Assembly (NCBI RefSeq): GCF_900108295.1
Contig: NZ_FNWK01000005.1
Span: 1-64,000 of the forward strand
Origin: Sphingopyxis sp. YR583
GTDB lineage: Bacteria; Pseudomonadota; Alphaproteobacteria; Sphingomonadales; Sphingomonadaceae
DNA length: 64,000 nucleotides
Reading direction: 5' to 3'
A model generated the notes under the pieces. It did not search any database. It saw nothing but the letters and a program-made list of their open reading frames with translations, and was not told where the DNA came from. The translations under genes and the position numbers were made by a program. Below are positions 52,961-61,442 of the stretch, in pieces (within the stretch, counting starts at the first letter, position 1; every line of letters starts with the position of its first letter).

Positions 52961-53743
52961 ATGACCCAAGACGATCTTACCATCGCCGACCCCAAGATGA
53001 AGGCGCACGGCGTCAACGTCTTCTATGGCGAAAAACAGGCGATCAACGACGTGTCGATCGACGTCGGCACCGACCTCGTCACCGCCTTCATCGGCCCGTC
53101 GGGCTGCGGCAAGTCGACCTTCCTGCGTTCGCTGAACCGCATGAACGACACGGTCGCCAGCGCGCGCGTCACCGGGCAGATCGAACTCGACGGCGAGGAC
53201 ATCTACGCACCGTCGATGGACGTCGTACAGCTCCGCGCCCGCGTCGGCATGGTGTTCCAGAAACCGAACCCCTTCCCCAAGTCGATCTATGACAATGTCG
53301 GCTATGGTCCGCGCATCCACGGCCTCGCGCCGTCGAAGGCCGACCTCGACGTCATCGTCGAGCGCGCGCTGGTGCGCGCCGGCCTGTGGGACGAGGTAAA
53401 GGACCGCCTCGGCGAGAGCGGCACCGCGCTGTCGGGCGGCCAGCAGCAGCGCCTGTGCATCGCGCGCGCGATCGCGGTCGACCCCGAAGTGATCCTGATG
53501 GACGAGCCCTGCTCGGCGCTCGACCCGATCGCCACGGCGAAGATCGAGGAATTGATCCACGAACTGCGCGGCAAATATGCGATCGTGATCGTTACCCACA
53601 ATATGCAGCAGGCGGCCCGCGTGTCGCAGCGCACCGCCTTTTTCCACCTCGGGACGTTGGTCGAATATGGAAAGACGACCGACATCTTCACCAACCCGAA
53701 GCAGGAACGCACCAAGGACTATATCACTGGCCGCTACGGTTGA
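52961..53743 (+). CDS. pstB: phosphate ABC transporter ATPase
   Basis: A 260-residue ABC ATPase: Walker [11 protein letters not shown]-loop [15 protein letters not shown], signature [14 protein letters not shown], Walker [15 protein letters not shown] and H-loop [26 protein letters not shown] is characteristic of PstB. ATG 52961 begins five bases after the pstA stop. It energises phosphate import and, with PhoU, signals phosphate status. Confidence 0.96.
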   Translation: MTQDDLTIADPKMKAHGVNVFYGEKQAINDVSIDVGTDLVTAFIGPSGCGKSTFLRSLNRMNDTVASARVTGQIELDGEDIYAPSMDVVQLRARVGMVFQKPNPFPKSIYDNVGYGPRIHGLAPSKADLDVIVERALVRAGLWDEVKDRLGESGTALSGGQQQRLCIARAIAVDPEVILMDEPCSALDPIATAKIEELIHELRGKYAIVIVTHNMQQAARVSQRTAFFHLGTLVEYGKTTDIFTNPKQERTKDYITGRYG

Positions 53744-53768
53744 TCCGCAGCGCAAAAGGACAAGAGTG

Positions 53769-54488
53769 ATGGCACTAACCAACGATCATACGGTCAAGGC
53801 TTTCGACGAAGACCTCAATCGCCTGCGCGGGCTGATCAGCGAAATGGGCGGCCGCGCCGAACAGGCGCTGCTCCAGGCGATGACCGCGCTCAACAAGGGC
53901 GACCTCGATCTCGCCGCACAGGTCGTGCGCGACGACAAGAAAATCGACGCGCTGGAAGCCGAGGTCGAACAGCTCGCGGTCCAGACCATCGCGCTCCGTG
54001 CGCCGATGGCCGACGACCTGCGCGAAATGATCGCGGCGCTAAAGATCGTGTCGGTCGTCGAGCGTATCGGCGACTATGGCAAGAATATCGCCAAGCGCGT
54101 CGCGCTGATGGACCAGACGCGGTCGATCGAGGCGATCCCGCTTCTGATGTCGATGTCGAACATCGTCGTCGAGCTGATCCACGACGCGCTCGACAGCTTC
54201 GCTGCACGCGACGCCGAACTCGCGATCCGCGTCACCGTCCGCGACAAGAATGTCGACGATTTCTACAACAGCATCTTCCGGACGCTCGTCACCTTCATGA
54301 TGGAAAATCCGAAATATATTTCGGAAAGCGCGCACCTGCTGTTCGTCGCCAAGAACCTCGAACGCATGGGCGACCATGCGACCAACATCGCCGAGATGGT
54401 CTATTATGTCGTGACCGGCGAGCGGATGGAAGAACGCGAGCGCGGCGAACAGCCCGAAGATGGCGCCGCGGAGCAGGAGCAAGGCTGA
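53769..54488 (+). CDS. phoU: phosphate signalling regulator
   Basis: A 239-residue helical protein with two PhoU repeats: LRGLISEMGGRAEQALLQAM / PMADDLREMIAALKIVSVVE and the second with HALDS-like DALDSFAARDAELAIRVTV / YISESAHLLFVAKNLERMGD. The metal-binding E(D)xxxD-type sites lie in VERIGDYGKNIAKR and LERMGDHATNIAEM. It damps Pho regulon signalling through the Pst complex. AAAGGAC precedes ATG 53769. Its stop overlaps phoB by one base. Confidence 0.94.
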   Translation: MALTNDHTVKAFDEDLNRLRGLISEMGGRAEQALLQAMTALNKGDLDLAAQVVRDDKKIDALEAEVEQLAVQTIALRAPMADDLREMIAALKIVSVVERIGDYGKNIAKRVALMDQTRSIEAIPLLMSMSNIVVELIHDALDSFAARDAELAIRVTVRDKNVDDFYNSIFRTLVTFMMENPKYISESAHLLFVAKNLERMGDHATNIAEMVYYVVTGERMEERERGEQPEDGAAEQEQG

Positions 54489-55186
54489 TGCCGCAGCCCG
54501 ACCTGTTGCTCATCGAGGATGACGAGGCGATTGCCGAGCTCATCGTCTGGCATTTCGCGCGCGAGGGCTTTTCGGTCCGCCAGACCCCCGACGGCGAGCA
54601 GGCGCTCGTCCTCGTCGAGGAGCGTGTGCCCGATATCGTCCTGCTCGACTGGATGATCGAGAGCCTGCCCGGCATCGAGGTCTGCCGGCGCCTGCGCCGC
54701 AACCCCAAATCGGCGAACGTCCCGATCATCATGCTCACCGCGCGCGGCGAGGAAGAGGACCGCATCCGCGGCCTTGAAACCGGCGCCGACGATTATGTCA
54801 CCAAGCCGTTCAGCCCTCGCGAGCTGGTCGCGCGTGTGCAAGCGGTGCTACGCCGCCTGCGCCCCGCGCTGGCCGGCGAGATGCTGACCTATGCCGATAT
54901 CGAACTCGATTCGGTCGCACACAAGGTCGTGCGCAACAGCCAGATCGTCGCCATGGGCCCGACCGAATTCCGCCTGCTCCGCCATTTCATGGAGCATCCG
55001 GGCCGCGTCTTCTCACGCGGGCAATTGCTCGACAGCGTGTGGGGCCAGGACAGCGACATCGAACTGCGAACGGTCGACGTCCATATCCGCCGCCTGCGCA
55101 AGGCAATCAACCTGCCCGGCACGAGTGACATCATCCGTACGGTGCGCTCGGCGGGCTATGCGCTGGATGCCGGCAAGAGCGTCTGA
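54488..55186 (+). CDS. phoB: phosphate regulon response regulator
   Basis: A 232-residue OmpR-family regulator: acidic pocket Asp11-Asp12 (LLIEDDEAI), phosphoacceptor Asp54 (VLLDWMIESLPG), Lys in VTKPFSPRELVARVQ, then the winged helix (GPTEFRLLRHFMEHPGRVFS; VDVHIRRLRKAI; TVRSAGYAL). Strong match to PhoB. It is the last gene of the pst operon. Its kinase PhoR is not next to it. It would bind the Pho boxes noted upstream of pstS and of the porin gene. Confidence 0.93.
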   Translation: MPQPDLLLIEDDEAIAELIVWHFAREGFSVRQTPDGEQALVLVEERVPDIVLLDWMIESLPGIEVCRRLRRNPKSANVPIIMLTARGEEEDRIRGLETGADDYVTKPFSPRELVARVQAVLRRLRPALAGEMLTYADIELDSVAHKVVRNSQIVAMGPTEFRLLRHFMEHPGRVFSRGQLLDSVWGQDSDIELRTVDVHIRRLRKAINLPGTSDIIRTVRSAGYALDAGKSV

Positions 55187-55227
55187 TCAAGACGACGGCA
55201 AACGACCGATTGCGGACATCACCCTCT

Positions 55228-55317
55228 TCGTCACCCCGGGCTTGACCCGGGGCCTGCCTTATCTTTTCAACGTCAGGCGGGAGGAAGGCGGATCCCGGGT
55301 CAAGCCCGGGATGACGA
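55228..55317. repeat. REP-like palindromic repeat pair
   Basis: TCGTCACCCCGGGCTTGACC and the near-inverse CCCGGGTCAAGCCCGGGATG enclose about 35 bases. The arms match over more than 20 positions with two or three differences. It sits between the convergent ends of phoB and the porin gene. The same class as 40978-41043. It probably also terminates both transcripts. Confidence 0.8.
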
Positions 55318-55362
55318 AATAAGGAACGTCCGCCCCCCACCCTAAACAGACTCACTGATAAA

Positions 55363-56721
55363 TCAGAAATCCATCTGCGTCCGCAGGCCGAACGTATCCG
55401 CCGTATAGTTGCGATCGCCCGTGACAGTCGGGATGCGCGCGTCGTCGATCCACAATTTGCCGTAATTGGCGATGATGCGGATATAGTCGATCGGCGCCCA
55501 GACGAGGCCAATCAGCGCCGCCCTTTGCTGACCGCCGACGATTCCGGCGTCGTTGAGATCGAGATGATCGTAGCGCGCGTTGATCTCGATCGCGCCGATC
55601 CCGCCGGCAGTGATCGGTTTCGACGGTTTTAGCCGGTCGAACGCGCCATCCCTGTAACTGCGGCTGTCGCCGGGGGTCAGCACCATGCCGACCTCCGCAT
55701 AACCGCCGAAGAAAGTCGGGTCGGCAAAGCCGGGACGCTTCATCGTCTGCCAGAAGCTCTCACCCGACGCATGGAACGGGCCCGAGACCAGCGCAGCCTC
55801 CAACCCATAGCCGCGCTCGCCCTTGGCGCTGATGTTGCCGGTATCGACCAGACGCACGTCGGTCGTATGGACATAGGGCCGGGCACGGTAGCGCGCGGTG
55901 GGCGACTGGTCATTGAAATCGCGAATGTGGAGCGACCCGCCCAGATGCAGCTGGGTTTCGCCGAATTTGGGCATCCACACCAGCCGTCCGTCAGCGCTCA
56001 CGCTGTTGTTCGCATCGTCCAGCAGGTCGTTTGCATTGTCGCCGAACACGCCCGCCTGCGCGAGAATCTGCTTGCCCTTATATTGCGCGCCCAGGCCGAC
56101 GCGGCGTTCGAAACCAAAGGCCGGGACAAAGGCCGCACGCTCGGTAAAGCTGGTGAACAGGTCGCTCGTTACATCTTCGAGCGAGGTGAAATGCCTGATG
56201 TGCCCCACCGTCACCGACAGCGGCCCTTGCCCATAAGTCAAATAGACGTCGGTCAGTTCGGCCGAGCCACCGGCGAAATCGGCCTCGACGCGGTACGAAA
56301 AACCGCCCGGAATCTTGCCATCGACGCCCAGGAATACGCGCCGGATTTCGGTCGTCAAACCGCCACGCGGTCCCAGCACGCCGGTGGGCGCATCGACACT
56401 GGCCACATCGAACTGCATCCGCCCGCGCGGCTTGAAGCTCCAGCCGTCGGCGGTCTTGATCTCGGGCGCACCCTTCCAGCTGATTTCGGTCGCCGGTTTG
56501 GCGGTCACCGACGGCGGCACGAGTGTCGGCACCGGCGCGGGAGCCGGCTGCGCCGTCGCGGCATCCAGCCGCGTTTCGAGCATTTGCACCTGCGCCTTCA
56601 GCGCGGCAAGTTCGGCGCGAAGCTGCGCGGCCTCTTCGGCGGTCATGGCCTGCGCATGCGCAGCGGTTGGCAAGCTGAGCATCGACGTTGCCAGCAAGGT
56701 GGCAGTGAGGACATGGCGCAT
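55363..56721 (-). CDS. OprP/OprO-type phosphate-selective porin
   Basis: A 452-residue outer-membrane protein: signal peptide MRHVLTATLLATSMLSLPTA to AHAQA, a coiled-coil segment at about 25-60 (EEAAQLRAELAALKAQVQML), a Pro/Ala linker, then a beta-barrel (SFKPRGRMQFDVASVDAP; EIRRVFLGVDGKIPGGFSYR; ADFAGGSAELTDVYLTYG) ending in Phe (LRTQMDF), the outer-membrane signal. The layout matches OprP/OprO porins. A four-part Pho box lies 44-83 bases upstream, supporting phosphate control. ATG 56721 starts the signal peptide. Confidence 0.9.
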   Translation of the reverse strand: MRHVLTATLLATSMLSLPTAAHAQAMTAEEAAQLRAELAALKAQVQMLETRLDAATAQPAPAPVPTLVPPSVTAKPATEISWKGAPEIKTADGWSFKPRGRMQFDVASVDAPTGVLGPRGGLTTEIRRVFLGVDGKIPGGFSYRVEADFAGGSAELTDVYLTYGQGPLSVTVGHIRHFTSLEDVTSDLFTSFTERAAFVPAFGFERRVGLGAQYKGKQILAQAGVFGDNANDLLDDANNSVSADGRLVWMPKFGETQLHLGGSLHIRDFNDQSPTARYRARPYVHTTDVRLVDTGNISAKGERGYGLEAALVSGPFHASGESFWQTMKRPGFADPTFFGGYAEVGMVLTPGDSRSYRDGAFDRLKPSKPITAGGIGAIEINARYDHLDLNDAGIVGGQQRAALIGLVWAPIDYIRIIANYGKLWIDDARIPTVTGDRNYTADTFGLRTQMDF

Positions 56722-56764
56722 AGAGTTGCTCCGGTGCGAAAGGTTACAATCTGAGGGCGCTGCT

Positions 56765-56804
56765 ATGACGCTTAGATGACAGATGCACGTCATTTGCATG
56801 ACAT
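56765..56804 (-). promoter_or_regulatory. four-heptamer Pho box upstream of the porin
   Basis: On the minus strand four 7-mers follow each other at exactly 11-base steps: ATGTCAT, ATGACGT, CTGTCAT and GCGTCAT, each with a 4-base gap. The last two match the CTGTCAT-N4-CTGTCAT Pho box in orientation; the second is inverted or degenerate. The array sits 44-83 bases before the porin start. Confidence 0.8.
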
Positions 56805-56921
56805 TTTTGTTTCGGTTGCCGTTTTTTTTCGCCCTCTTGCCAGTCGAGCGCGAACGGCTAAGGACGGTCCGGTTTTTTCGGGCAACCTTTCTTTGGGTGC
56901 GGCCCCTTTCGGGAGACCATC

Positions 56922-57824
56922 ATGACGATCAAGTTTGACGGACGCGTTGCAATTGTTACCGGCGCCGGCGGCGGCCTTGGCCGCGCCTATGCGCTCGAAC
57001 TCGCACGCCGCGGCGCGAAGGTCGTTGTCAACGACCTCGGCGGATCACGTGACGGCACCGGCCATTCGGACGCGGCGCTGCAGGTCGTCGAGGAAATCCG
57101 CGCCGAGGGCGGCACCGCGATGTCGAACGGCGGCAGCGTGACCGAATATGAGCAGATGGTCGAAATGGTCGCCAAGGCGAAGGAAGAATGGGGCGGCATC
57201 CACATCGTCATCAACAACGCCGGCATCCTGCGCGACAAGAGCTTCGCCAAGATGGAGCCCGCCGATTTCGACCTCGTGCTGAAGGTGCATGTCAGCGGCA
57301 GCGCCAATGTCACCAAGGCAGTGTGGGACACGATGCGCGAACAGGCCTATGGCCGCTTGCTGATGACGGCCTCGTCGACCGGCCTCTATGGCAATTTCGG
57401 CCAGGCAAACTATGGCGCGGCGAAGCTGGGCCTTGCCGGCCTGACCAAGACGCTGCATCTTGAAGGCGCGAAATATAACATCCGCTGCAACACGATCGCT
57501 CCGGTCGCGGGCACGCGCATGACCGAAGACATTTTCCCTGCCGAGCTGTTCGAAAAGTTCACGCCGGAGAATGTCGTGCCGGCCGCGCTCTACCTGGTCA
57601 GCGAAGACGCACCGACCAACATGATCGTCGGCGCGGGCGCGGGCGCGTTCCACGCCGCTTATGTCACCATGACCCCGGGTGTCGCGCTTCCCGAAGGCGA
57701 ACGCACCCCGGAGGGGGTCGCCGCAGCGTGGGAGAAGATTATCGACCGCAACGGCGAAACCGTCCCGCAGTCGGGCAGCGAGCAGTCGATGGCCGTCATG
57801 CGCGCCTTGCAGGCGCTGGGCTGA
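56922..57824 (+). CDS. short-chain dehydrogenase, 3-hydroxyacyl-CoA type
   Basis: A 300-residue SDR. Cofactor motif GAGGGLG with VNDLGGSRDGTG (a long loop typical of the multifunctional-enzyme-2 type 3-hydroxyacyl-CoA dehydrogenases), NNAGI, catalytic Ser in TASSTGLYG, YGAAK with Tyr and Lys, and the tail. It should oxidise or reduce a hydroxyacyl-CoA or similar with NAD(P). Stand-alone domain without hydratase. The C-terminal 60 residues (TPGVALPEGERTPEGV) fit that group. Confidence 0.9.
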   Translation: MTIKFDGRVAIVTGAGGGLGRAYALELARRGAKVVVNDLGGSRDGTGHSDAALQVVEEIRAEGGTAMSNGGSVTEYEQMVEMVAKAKEEWGGIHIVINNAGILRDKSFAKMEPADFDLVLKVHVSGSANVTKAVWDTMREQAYGRLLMTASSTGLYGNFGQANYGAAKLGLAGLTKTLHLEGAKYNIRCNTIAPVAGTRMTEDIFPAELFEKFTPENVVPAALYLVSEDAPTNMIVGAGAGAFHAAYVTMTPGVALPEGERTPEGVAAAWEKIIDRNGETVPQSGSEQSMAVMRALQALG

Positions 57825-57839
57825 GCCTGATACATCTTT

Positions 57840-57874
57840 CCGCATGGGAATGCCGGGGCGGCGTTCCCGTGCGG
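57840..57874 (+). repeat. long hairpin before DUF4328 gene
   Basis: CCGCATGGGAA and TTCCCGTGCGG pair over 11 positions (one T-G) with a 13-base loop containing a second small stem GCC/GGC. It follows the SDR stop by 15 bases and ends at the edge of the next gene's ribosome binding site. It may be a terminator without T-run or influence translation of the next gene. Confidence 0.5.
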
Positions 57875-57884
57875 GGGATGGAGT

Positions 57885-58538
57885 ATGGCAGAAATGGATC
57901 TGGGCAGCGGCATCGACCTGCTGCAACAACGGGCAAAACTCGTCAAAGCCCTGCTGATCGCAGGTTTTGTGCTCGTTATCGCGGTGATGGTCGGCGAAAT
58001 CGCCGAATATGGCGGGGTCATCAGCCTCGACGAAGTCGAGCTTTCGCCCCCGGCGCAGCTATACGCGAGCGTCGCACTGTTGAGCGTCGCGGTCACGATC
58101 GCGACGATCATATTCTTTTCGATGTGGATCTACCGCGCCGCGGCCAATGTCGCGGCGGCCGAAGTTGTCGGTTTCGACTATACGCCGGGCTGGTCGGTTG
58201 GCTGGTTCTTCATCCCCATCGCCAATCTCGTGAAACCGTTTCAGGCGATGCGGCAGATCTGGAACGCCAGTCACGGCCATCGGGCTGATGCCCTCGATCA
58301 CGGCAACGGTCTGCTCACCATATGGTGGGCGACCTGGCTGGTTTCGAACATTGCCAACAATATATCGACCCGATTGTCGCTGCGCGCCGACACGATCGAC
58401 GACGCTCAACTGGCGACGATGTTCGGCATCGTGGGTTCGGTCGTCAGCCTGATACTCTATCCCTCGGCGCTACGGCTGGTCGATCGCATCACAATCGCGC
58501 AGCGCGAAAAGCTGACAGCATCGCATATATTTTCCTGA
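57885..58538 (+). CDS. DUF4328 membrane protein
   Basis: A 217-residue membrane protein with four helices (LLIAGFVLVIAVMVGEIAEY; ASVALLSVAVTIATIIFFSM; TIWWATWLVSNIANN; VGSVVSLILYP) and the DUF4328 core YTPGWSVGWFFIPIANLVKP / FQAMRQIWNAS. GGGGGATGGAG precedes the ATG. Function unknown. It lies between an SDR and another membrane gene without overlap. Confidence 0.88.
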   Translation: MAEMDLGSGIDLLQQRAKLVKALLIAGFVLVIAVMVGEIAEYGGVISLDEVELSPPAQLYASVALLSVAVTIATIIFFSMWIYRAAANVAAAEVVGFDYTPGWSVGWFFIPIANLVKPFQAMRQIWNASHGHRADALDHGNGLLTIWWATWLVSNIANNISTRLSLRADTIDDAQLATMFGIVGSVVSLILYPSALRLVDRITIAQREKLTASHIFS

Positions 58539-58615
58539 CTTATTGTATTGCATCACCAATACAGTTCGGATAATAGGTCGTTGGGGCAAGGGGATCGGAC
58601 AGAAGGACGACCCCG

Positions 58616-59689
58616 ATGTATAGTGAAAGCGACCTGCAAGCCGCGGTCGATGCAAAGGTATTGACGCCGGAGGCCGCACTGGCTTTCCGGTCGCATATCG
58701 CATCGGTGCGCGCCGCCCCTGGAGCGGATGAGGAATCATTCCGCCTGATCACGGGTTTCAACGATATTTTCGTCAGCATCGCCGCGGTGATCCTGCTCGT
58801 TGCGGTCGGCTGGATCGGCGCTTCGATCCATCCCGCGCTCGGCGGAGCGTTCGTCGCCGGCTCGGCGTGGCTCCTCGCCGAATATTTCACCCGTCAGCGC
58901 CGTATGGCGCTGCCCAGCATCGTACTCGTGCTGGCCTTTTCGGGCGGCGTATGCGCAACGATGATCGGCTTCCTCGTCAAGCATGGCGAGGATATTTTCG
59001 GCCATAATCCGGGCGAGACGACGCTGGCCGTCGTCGCCGGCGCGATCGCCGCGGTTACCGCGGGCGCGACCTGGCTCCATTGGAAACGCTTCATGGTGCC
59101 GATCACCGTCGCCGCCGGCACCGCGGCGCTAGCAGCCACGGCCGTCGCACTCGTCCTCGCCATCACCGGCGCCCCGGGCCCCGACGGCACGCTGCCGATG
59201 ACGCTGGTGCTGATCGCGGGGCTCGGCGTCTTCACGCTTGCGATGTGGTGGGACCGTAGCGACCGCGTACGCCAAACGCGCCGCAGCGATGTCGCCTTCT
59301 GGCTTCACCTGCTCGCCGCGCCGATGATCGCGCATCCGATCTTCCATCTGCTCGGCGTCACGCGCGGTGACGACATCGGCAGCGCCGCGGCGGTGATGGT
59401 GATCGGCGTCTACATCCTGTTCGGCCTGATCGCGCTCGCGATCGACCGCCGCGCCCTGCTCGTCTCGGCGCTCGCCTATGTGCTGTTCGCGATGACGCAG
59501 CTGTTCAACACCTTTGGCGCGGTCGAACTCAATGTCGCGCTGACGGCGTTCGTGATCGGATCGGCGCTGCTGCTGCTCTCGGCCTTCTGGCAGAATGCCC
59601 GAGCGGTGGTCGTGGGCTTCCTGCCCGACAATCTCGCGAACCAGCTGCCCGCGACAACGCGGACCGTCAGTCTCCAACCAGCTTCATAA
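58616..59689 (+). CDS. multi-pass membrane protein (DUF2157-like start)
   Basis: A 357-residue protein. The N-terminal 50 residues are soluble and helical (SESDLQAAVDAKVLTPEAAL), resembling the start of DUF2157 proteins, followed by about nine to ten hydrophobic helices to residue 330. The C-terminus (ANQLPATTRTVSLQPAS) is polar. GAAGGAC precedes the ATG. No catalytic motif. The gene overlaps the end of the convergent DUF2794 gene by 23 bases. Function unknown. Confidence 0.82.
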   Translation: MYSESDLQAAVDAKVLTPEAALAFRSHIASVRAAPGADEESFRLITGFNDIFVSIAAVILLVAVGWIGASIHPALGGAFVAGSAWLLAEYFTRQRRMALPSIVLVLAFSGGVCATMIGFLVKHGEDIFGHNPGETTLAVVAGAIAAVTAGATWLHWKRFMVPITVAAGTAALAATAVALVLAITGAPGPDGTLPMTLVLIAGLGVFTLAMWWDRSDRVRQTRRSDVAFWLHLLAAPMIAHPIFHLLGVTRGDDIGSAAAVMVIGVYILFGLIALAIDRRALLVSALAYVLFAMTQLFNTFGAVELNVALTAFVIGSALLLLSAFWQNARAVVVGFLPDNLANQLPATTRTVSLQPAS

Positions 59690-60017
59690 GTTTGCGTTCG
59701 ACGGGGGCGAGCACATTGGCAAGCTCGTCCCCGCGTTTCAGGATCGCCCCGGCTTCGGAGACAAGGGCCCACATGCCCTGCCGGCTCCGCAAGGCGGGGC
59801 GTTTTTCTATGCGATATTCGGGGCGCTCGGCGGCGCGGCGAAAGGCCGAGAAGATCGCGGCGTCGCGGTGGAAATCCATCGCATAGTCGCGCCAGTGTCC
59901 CGCCGCGACCATGCGGCCGTAGAGATCGAGGATACGCATGAGCTCGGGACGCTCGAAACCGGTCTGCTGCGGAACCGCCCGGTTATTTCCGAACGGCAGG
60001 GGTGTCACGGTCCCCAT
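59667..60017 (-). CDS. DUF2794 protein
   Basis: A 116-residue protein with the DUF2794 signature LMRILDLYGRMVAAGHWRDY, FHRDAAIFSAFRRAAERPEY and RSRQGMWALVSEAGAILKRG. The family is small, cytoplasmic and alphaproteobacterial. ATG 60017 shares a base with the cysE stop, so they are co-translated. Role unknown. Confidence 0.88.
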   Translation of the reverse strand: MGTVTPLPFGNNRAVPQQTGFERPELMRILDLYGRMVAAGHWRDYAMDFHRDAAIFSAFRRAAERPEYRIEKRPALRSRQGMWALVSEAGAILKRGDELANVLAPVERKLMKLVGD

Positions 60018-60730
60018 CAGGCGCCGGTCCGGCTCCCCTTGCGCCGCGGCGCCTGTTCCTCGGCGATTTCGCGTTCGTCGAGCAGAGCCTTGAGCTGCTT
60101 CTGCATCTGATCAAGCTGGCATTGCAGCAGTTCGATCTTCTGCGTCGCGGGGTCGAAGGTTTCGCTGCACGGCGTACCATAAGGCACGAACTCGCGCGCA
60201 TATTCGGTGGCGTCGAGCAGGGTCGAGCGCGCCGGGATGCCGACCATCACCGCACCCTCGGGCACATCCTTGGTCACCACGGCGTTCGCGCCGACGCGCG
60301 CGCGCGCGTTGACGGTGACGGGCCCCAGGATCTGCGCGCCCGATCCGACGATCACATCATTGGCAAGCGTCGGGTGGCGCTTGCCGCCGACACCGTTCGC
60401 GGGATCGGTACCGCCGAGCGTCACGCCCTGATAGATCGAGACATTGTCGCCAATCTCGGCGGTTTCGCCGATCACGACGCCGAAACCATGATCGATGAAC
60501 AGATGCTCGCCGATCGTCGCGCCCGGATGGATGTCGATCGCGGTCAGGAAGCGCGAGAGATGATTGACGAAGCGCGCGAGGAAAAACAGCTGCGCCTCGA
60601 AAAGCCAATGCGCGATACGGTGCATCCCGACCGCAAGCAGGCCCGGATAGAGTAGAATTTCCCAACGCGACCGCGGCGCAGGGTCGCGCGCCTTGATCGA
60701 ATCGAGATAGGCGACCAGCCCGTTGAACAT
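60017..60730 (-). CDS. cysE: serine O-acetyltransferase
   Basis: A 237-residue acetyltransferase of the EpsC/short CysE type. The N-terminal helical part ends near 70, then hexapeptide-repeat beta-helix (GATIGEHLFIDHGFGVVIGE; GDNVSIYQGVTLGG; HPTLANDVIVGSGAQILGPV) with the catalytic His of DHGFGV. It makes O-acetylserine, the acceptor of sulfide from the cysI/cysH pathway encoded 16 kb away. The C-terminus after 195 is a coiled coil (IELLQCQLDQMQKQLKALLD), an extension beyond the catalytic core. AGGGGAC precedes the ATG. Confidence 0.92.
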   Translation of the reverse strand: MFNGLVAYLDSIKARDPAPRSRWEILLYPGLLAVGMHRIAHWLFEAQLFFLARFVNHLSRFLTAIDIHPGATIGEHLFIDHGFGVVIGETAEIGDNVSIYQGVTLGGTDPANGVGGKRHPTLANDVIVGSGAQILGPVTVNARARVGANAVVTKDVPEGAVMVGIPARSTLLDATEYAREFVPYGTPCSETFDPATQKIELLQCQLDQMQKQLKALLDEREIAEEQAPRRKGSRTGA

Positions 60731-60814
60731 CGCATTGTCCCCTGCGACCCCGTTTGTTCTGGCGAAGATAGTTGTTTGGAGGTGCTATTTCCACCCCCGA
60801 CGCATTTTTAGTCG

Positions 60815-61414
60815 TCAGCGGCCGAAAAGGCCGATGCGCAGCAGCAGCAGGCCTTCGCTGCGCAGGTGCCGTTCGCCGTCGTTCGCCGCAATCTCCGCGG
60901 CCCAGCGGTCAAGCATCAGGAGCGACCGGTTTCCGACAAAACCGCGGCGTGGCGGCGCGGCCAGAATCTTGGCATGGCCCAGAAGATCGCGCGCTTCGCG
61001 CTCACCTTCCTCTACACCCGCGCCCCAAACGAAACCCCAGCGTTTTCCGCCGGCTTCGTCGCCGCCGGACAGCGTGAAAAGCTGCCCGCCAAAGCTTTCG
61101 GACGCGGCTTGCCGTTCCTCGTCCGTCTCGGCGAGCAGCATCGCTTCGGCGGCGTCGACGAGCGTATCGAGACCGCCCTGCCCCGCCCATGTCGCCTGAA
61201 GCTCCGCCAACAACGGTTCGCCCTTGGGCAATGACGCCGGATCGCTCGCGATCATCGCCGCCATGTCACGCCACCAGGCAAGCTTGATCTGCCCGATCAG
61301 CGGCTCGCGAGCATCGAGCAGCAGCTTGGTCAGCCGCGCGGCAAATCCCCACAACGCCGACATGGCGGCGCGCCGCGCGTGCGGCACGGAGACCAGCACG
61401 CGCGGATCGCGCAT
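60815..61414 (-). CDS. short squalene/phytoene-synthase-like protein
   Basis: A 199-residue protein. The N-terminal half (VSVPHARRAAMSALWGFAAR; REPLIGQIKLAWWRDMAAMI) matches the start of squalene/phytoene synthase-family proteins, including the REPxxGQxxLAWWR stretch. At 199 residues it is shorter than a full synthase (about 280), and the Asp-rich DxxxD motifs for the diphosphate are not seen, so it may be a non-enzymatic NDUFAF6-like member. Start ATG 61414; the frame cannot extend past an upstream stop. It follows pdhB by 28 bases. Confidence 0.65.
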   Translation of the reverse strand: MRDPRVLVSVPHARRAAMSALWGFAARLTKLLLDAREPLIGQIKLAWWRDMAAMIASDPASLPKGEPLLAELQATWAGQGGLDTLVDAAEAMLLAETDEERQAASESFGGQLFTLSGGDEAGGKRWGFVWGAGVEEGEREARDLLGHAKILAAPPRRGFVGNRSLLMLDRWAAEIAANDGERHLRSEGLLLLRIGLFGR

Positions 61415-61442
61415 ATCGGGATAGAAGGCCGTCTCTTGGTCG

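Noticed and set aside
50408..52961. Two very long minus-strand frames over pstC and pstA
   Set aside because: Extremely His/Arg/Gln/Glu-rich translations, the usual mirror of membrane-protein genes in GC-rich DNA.
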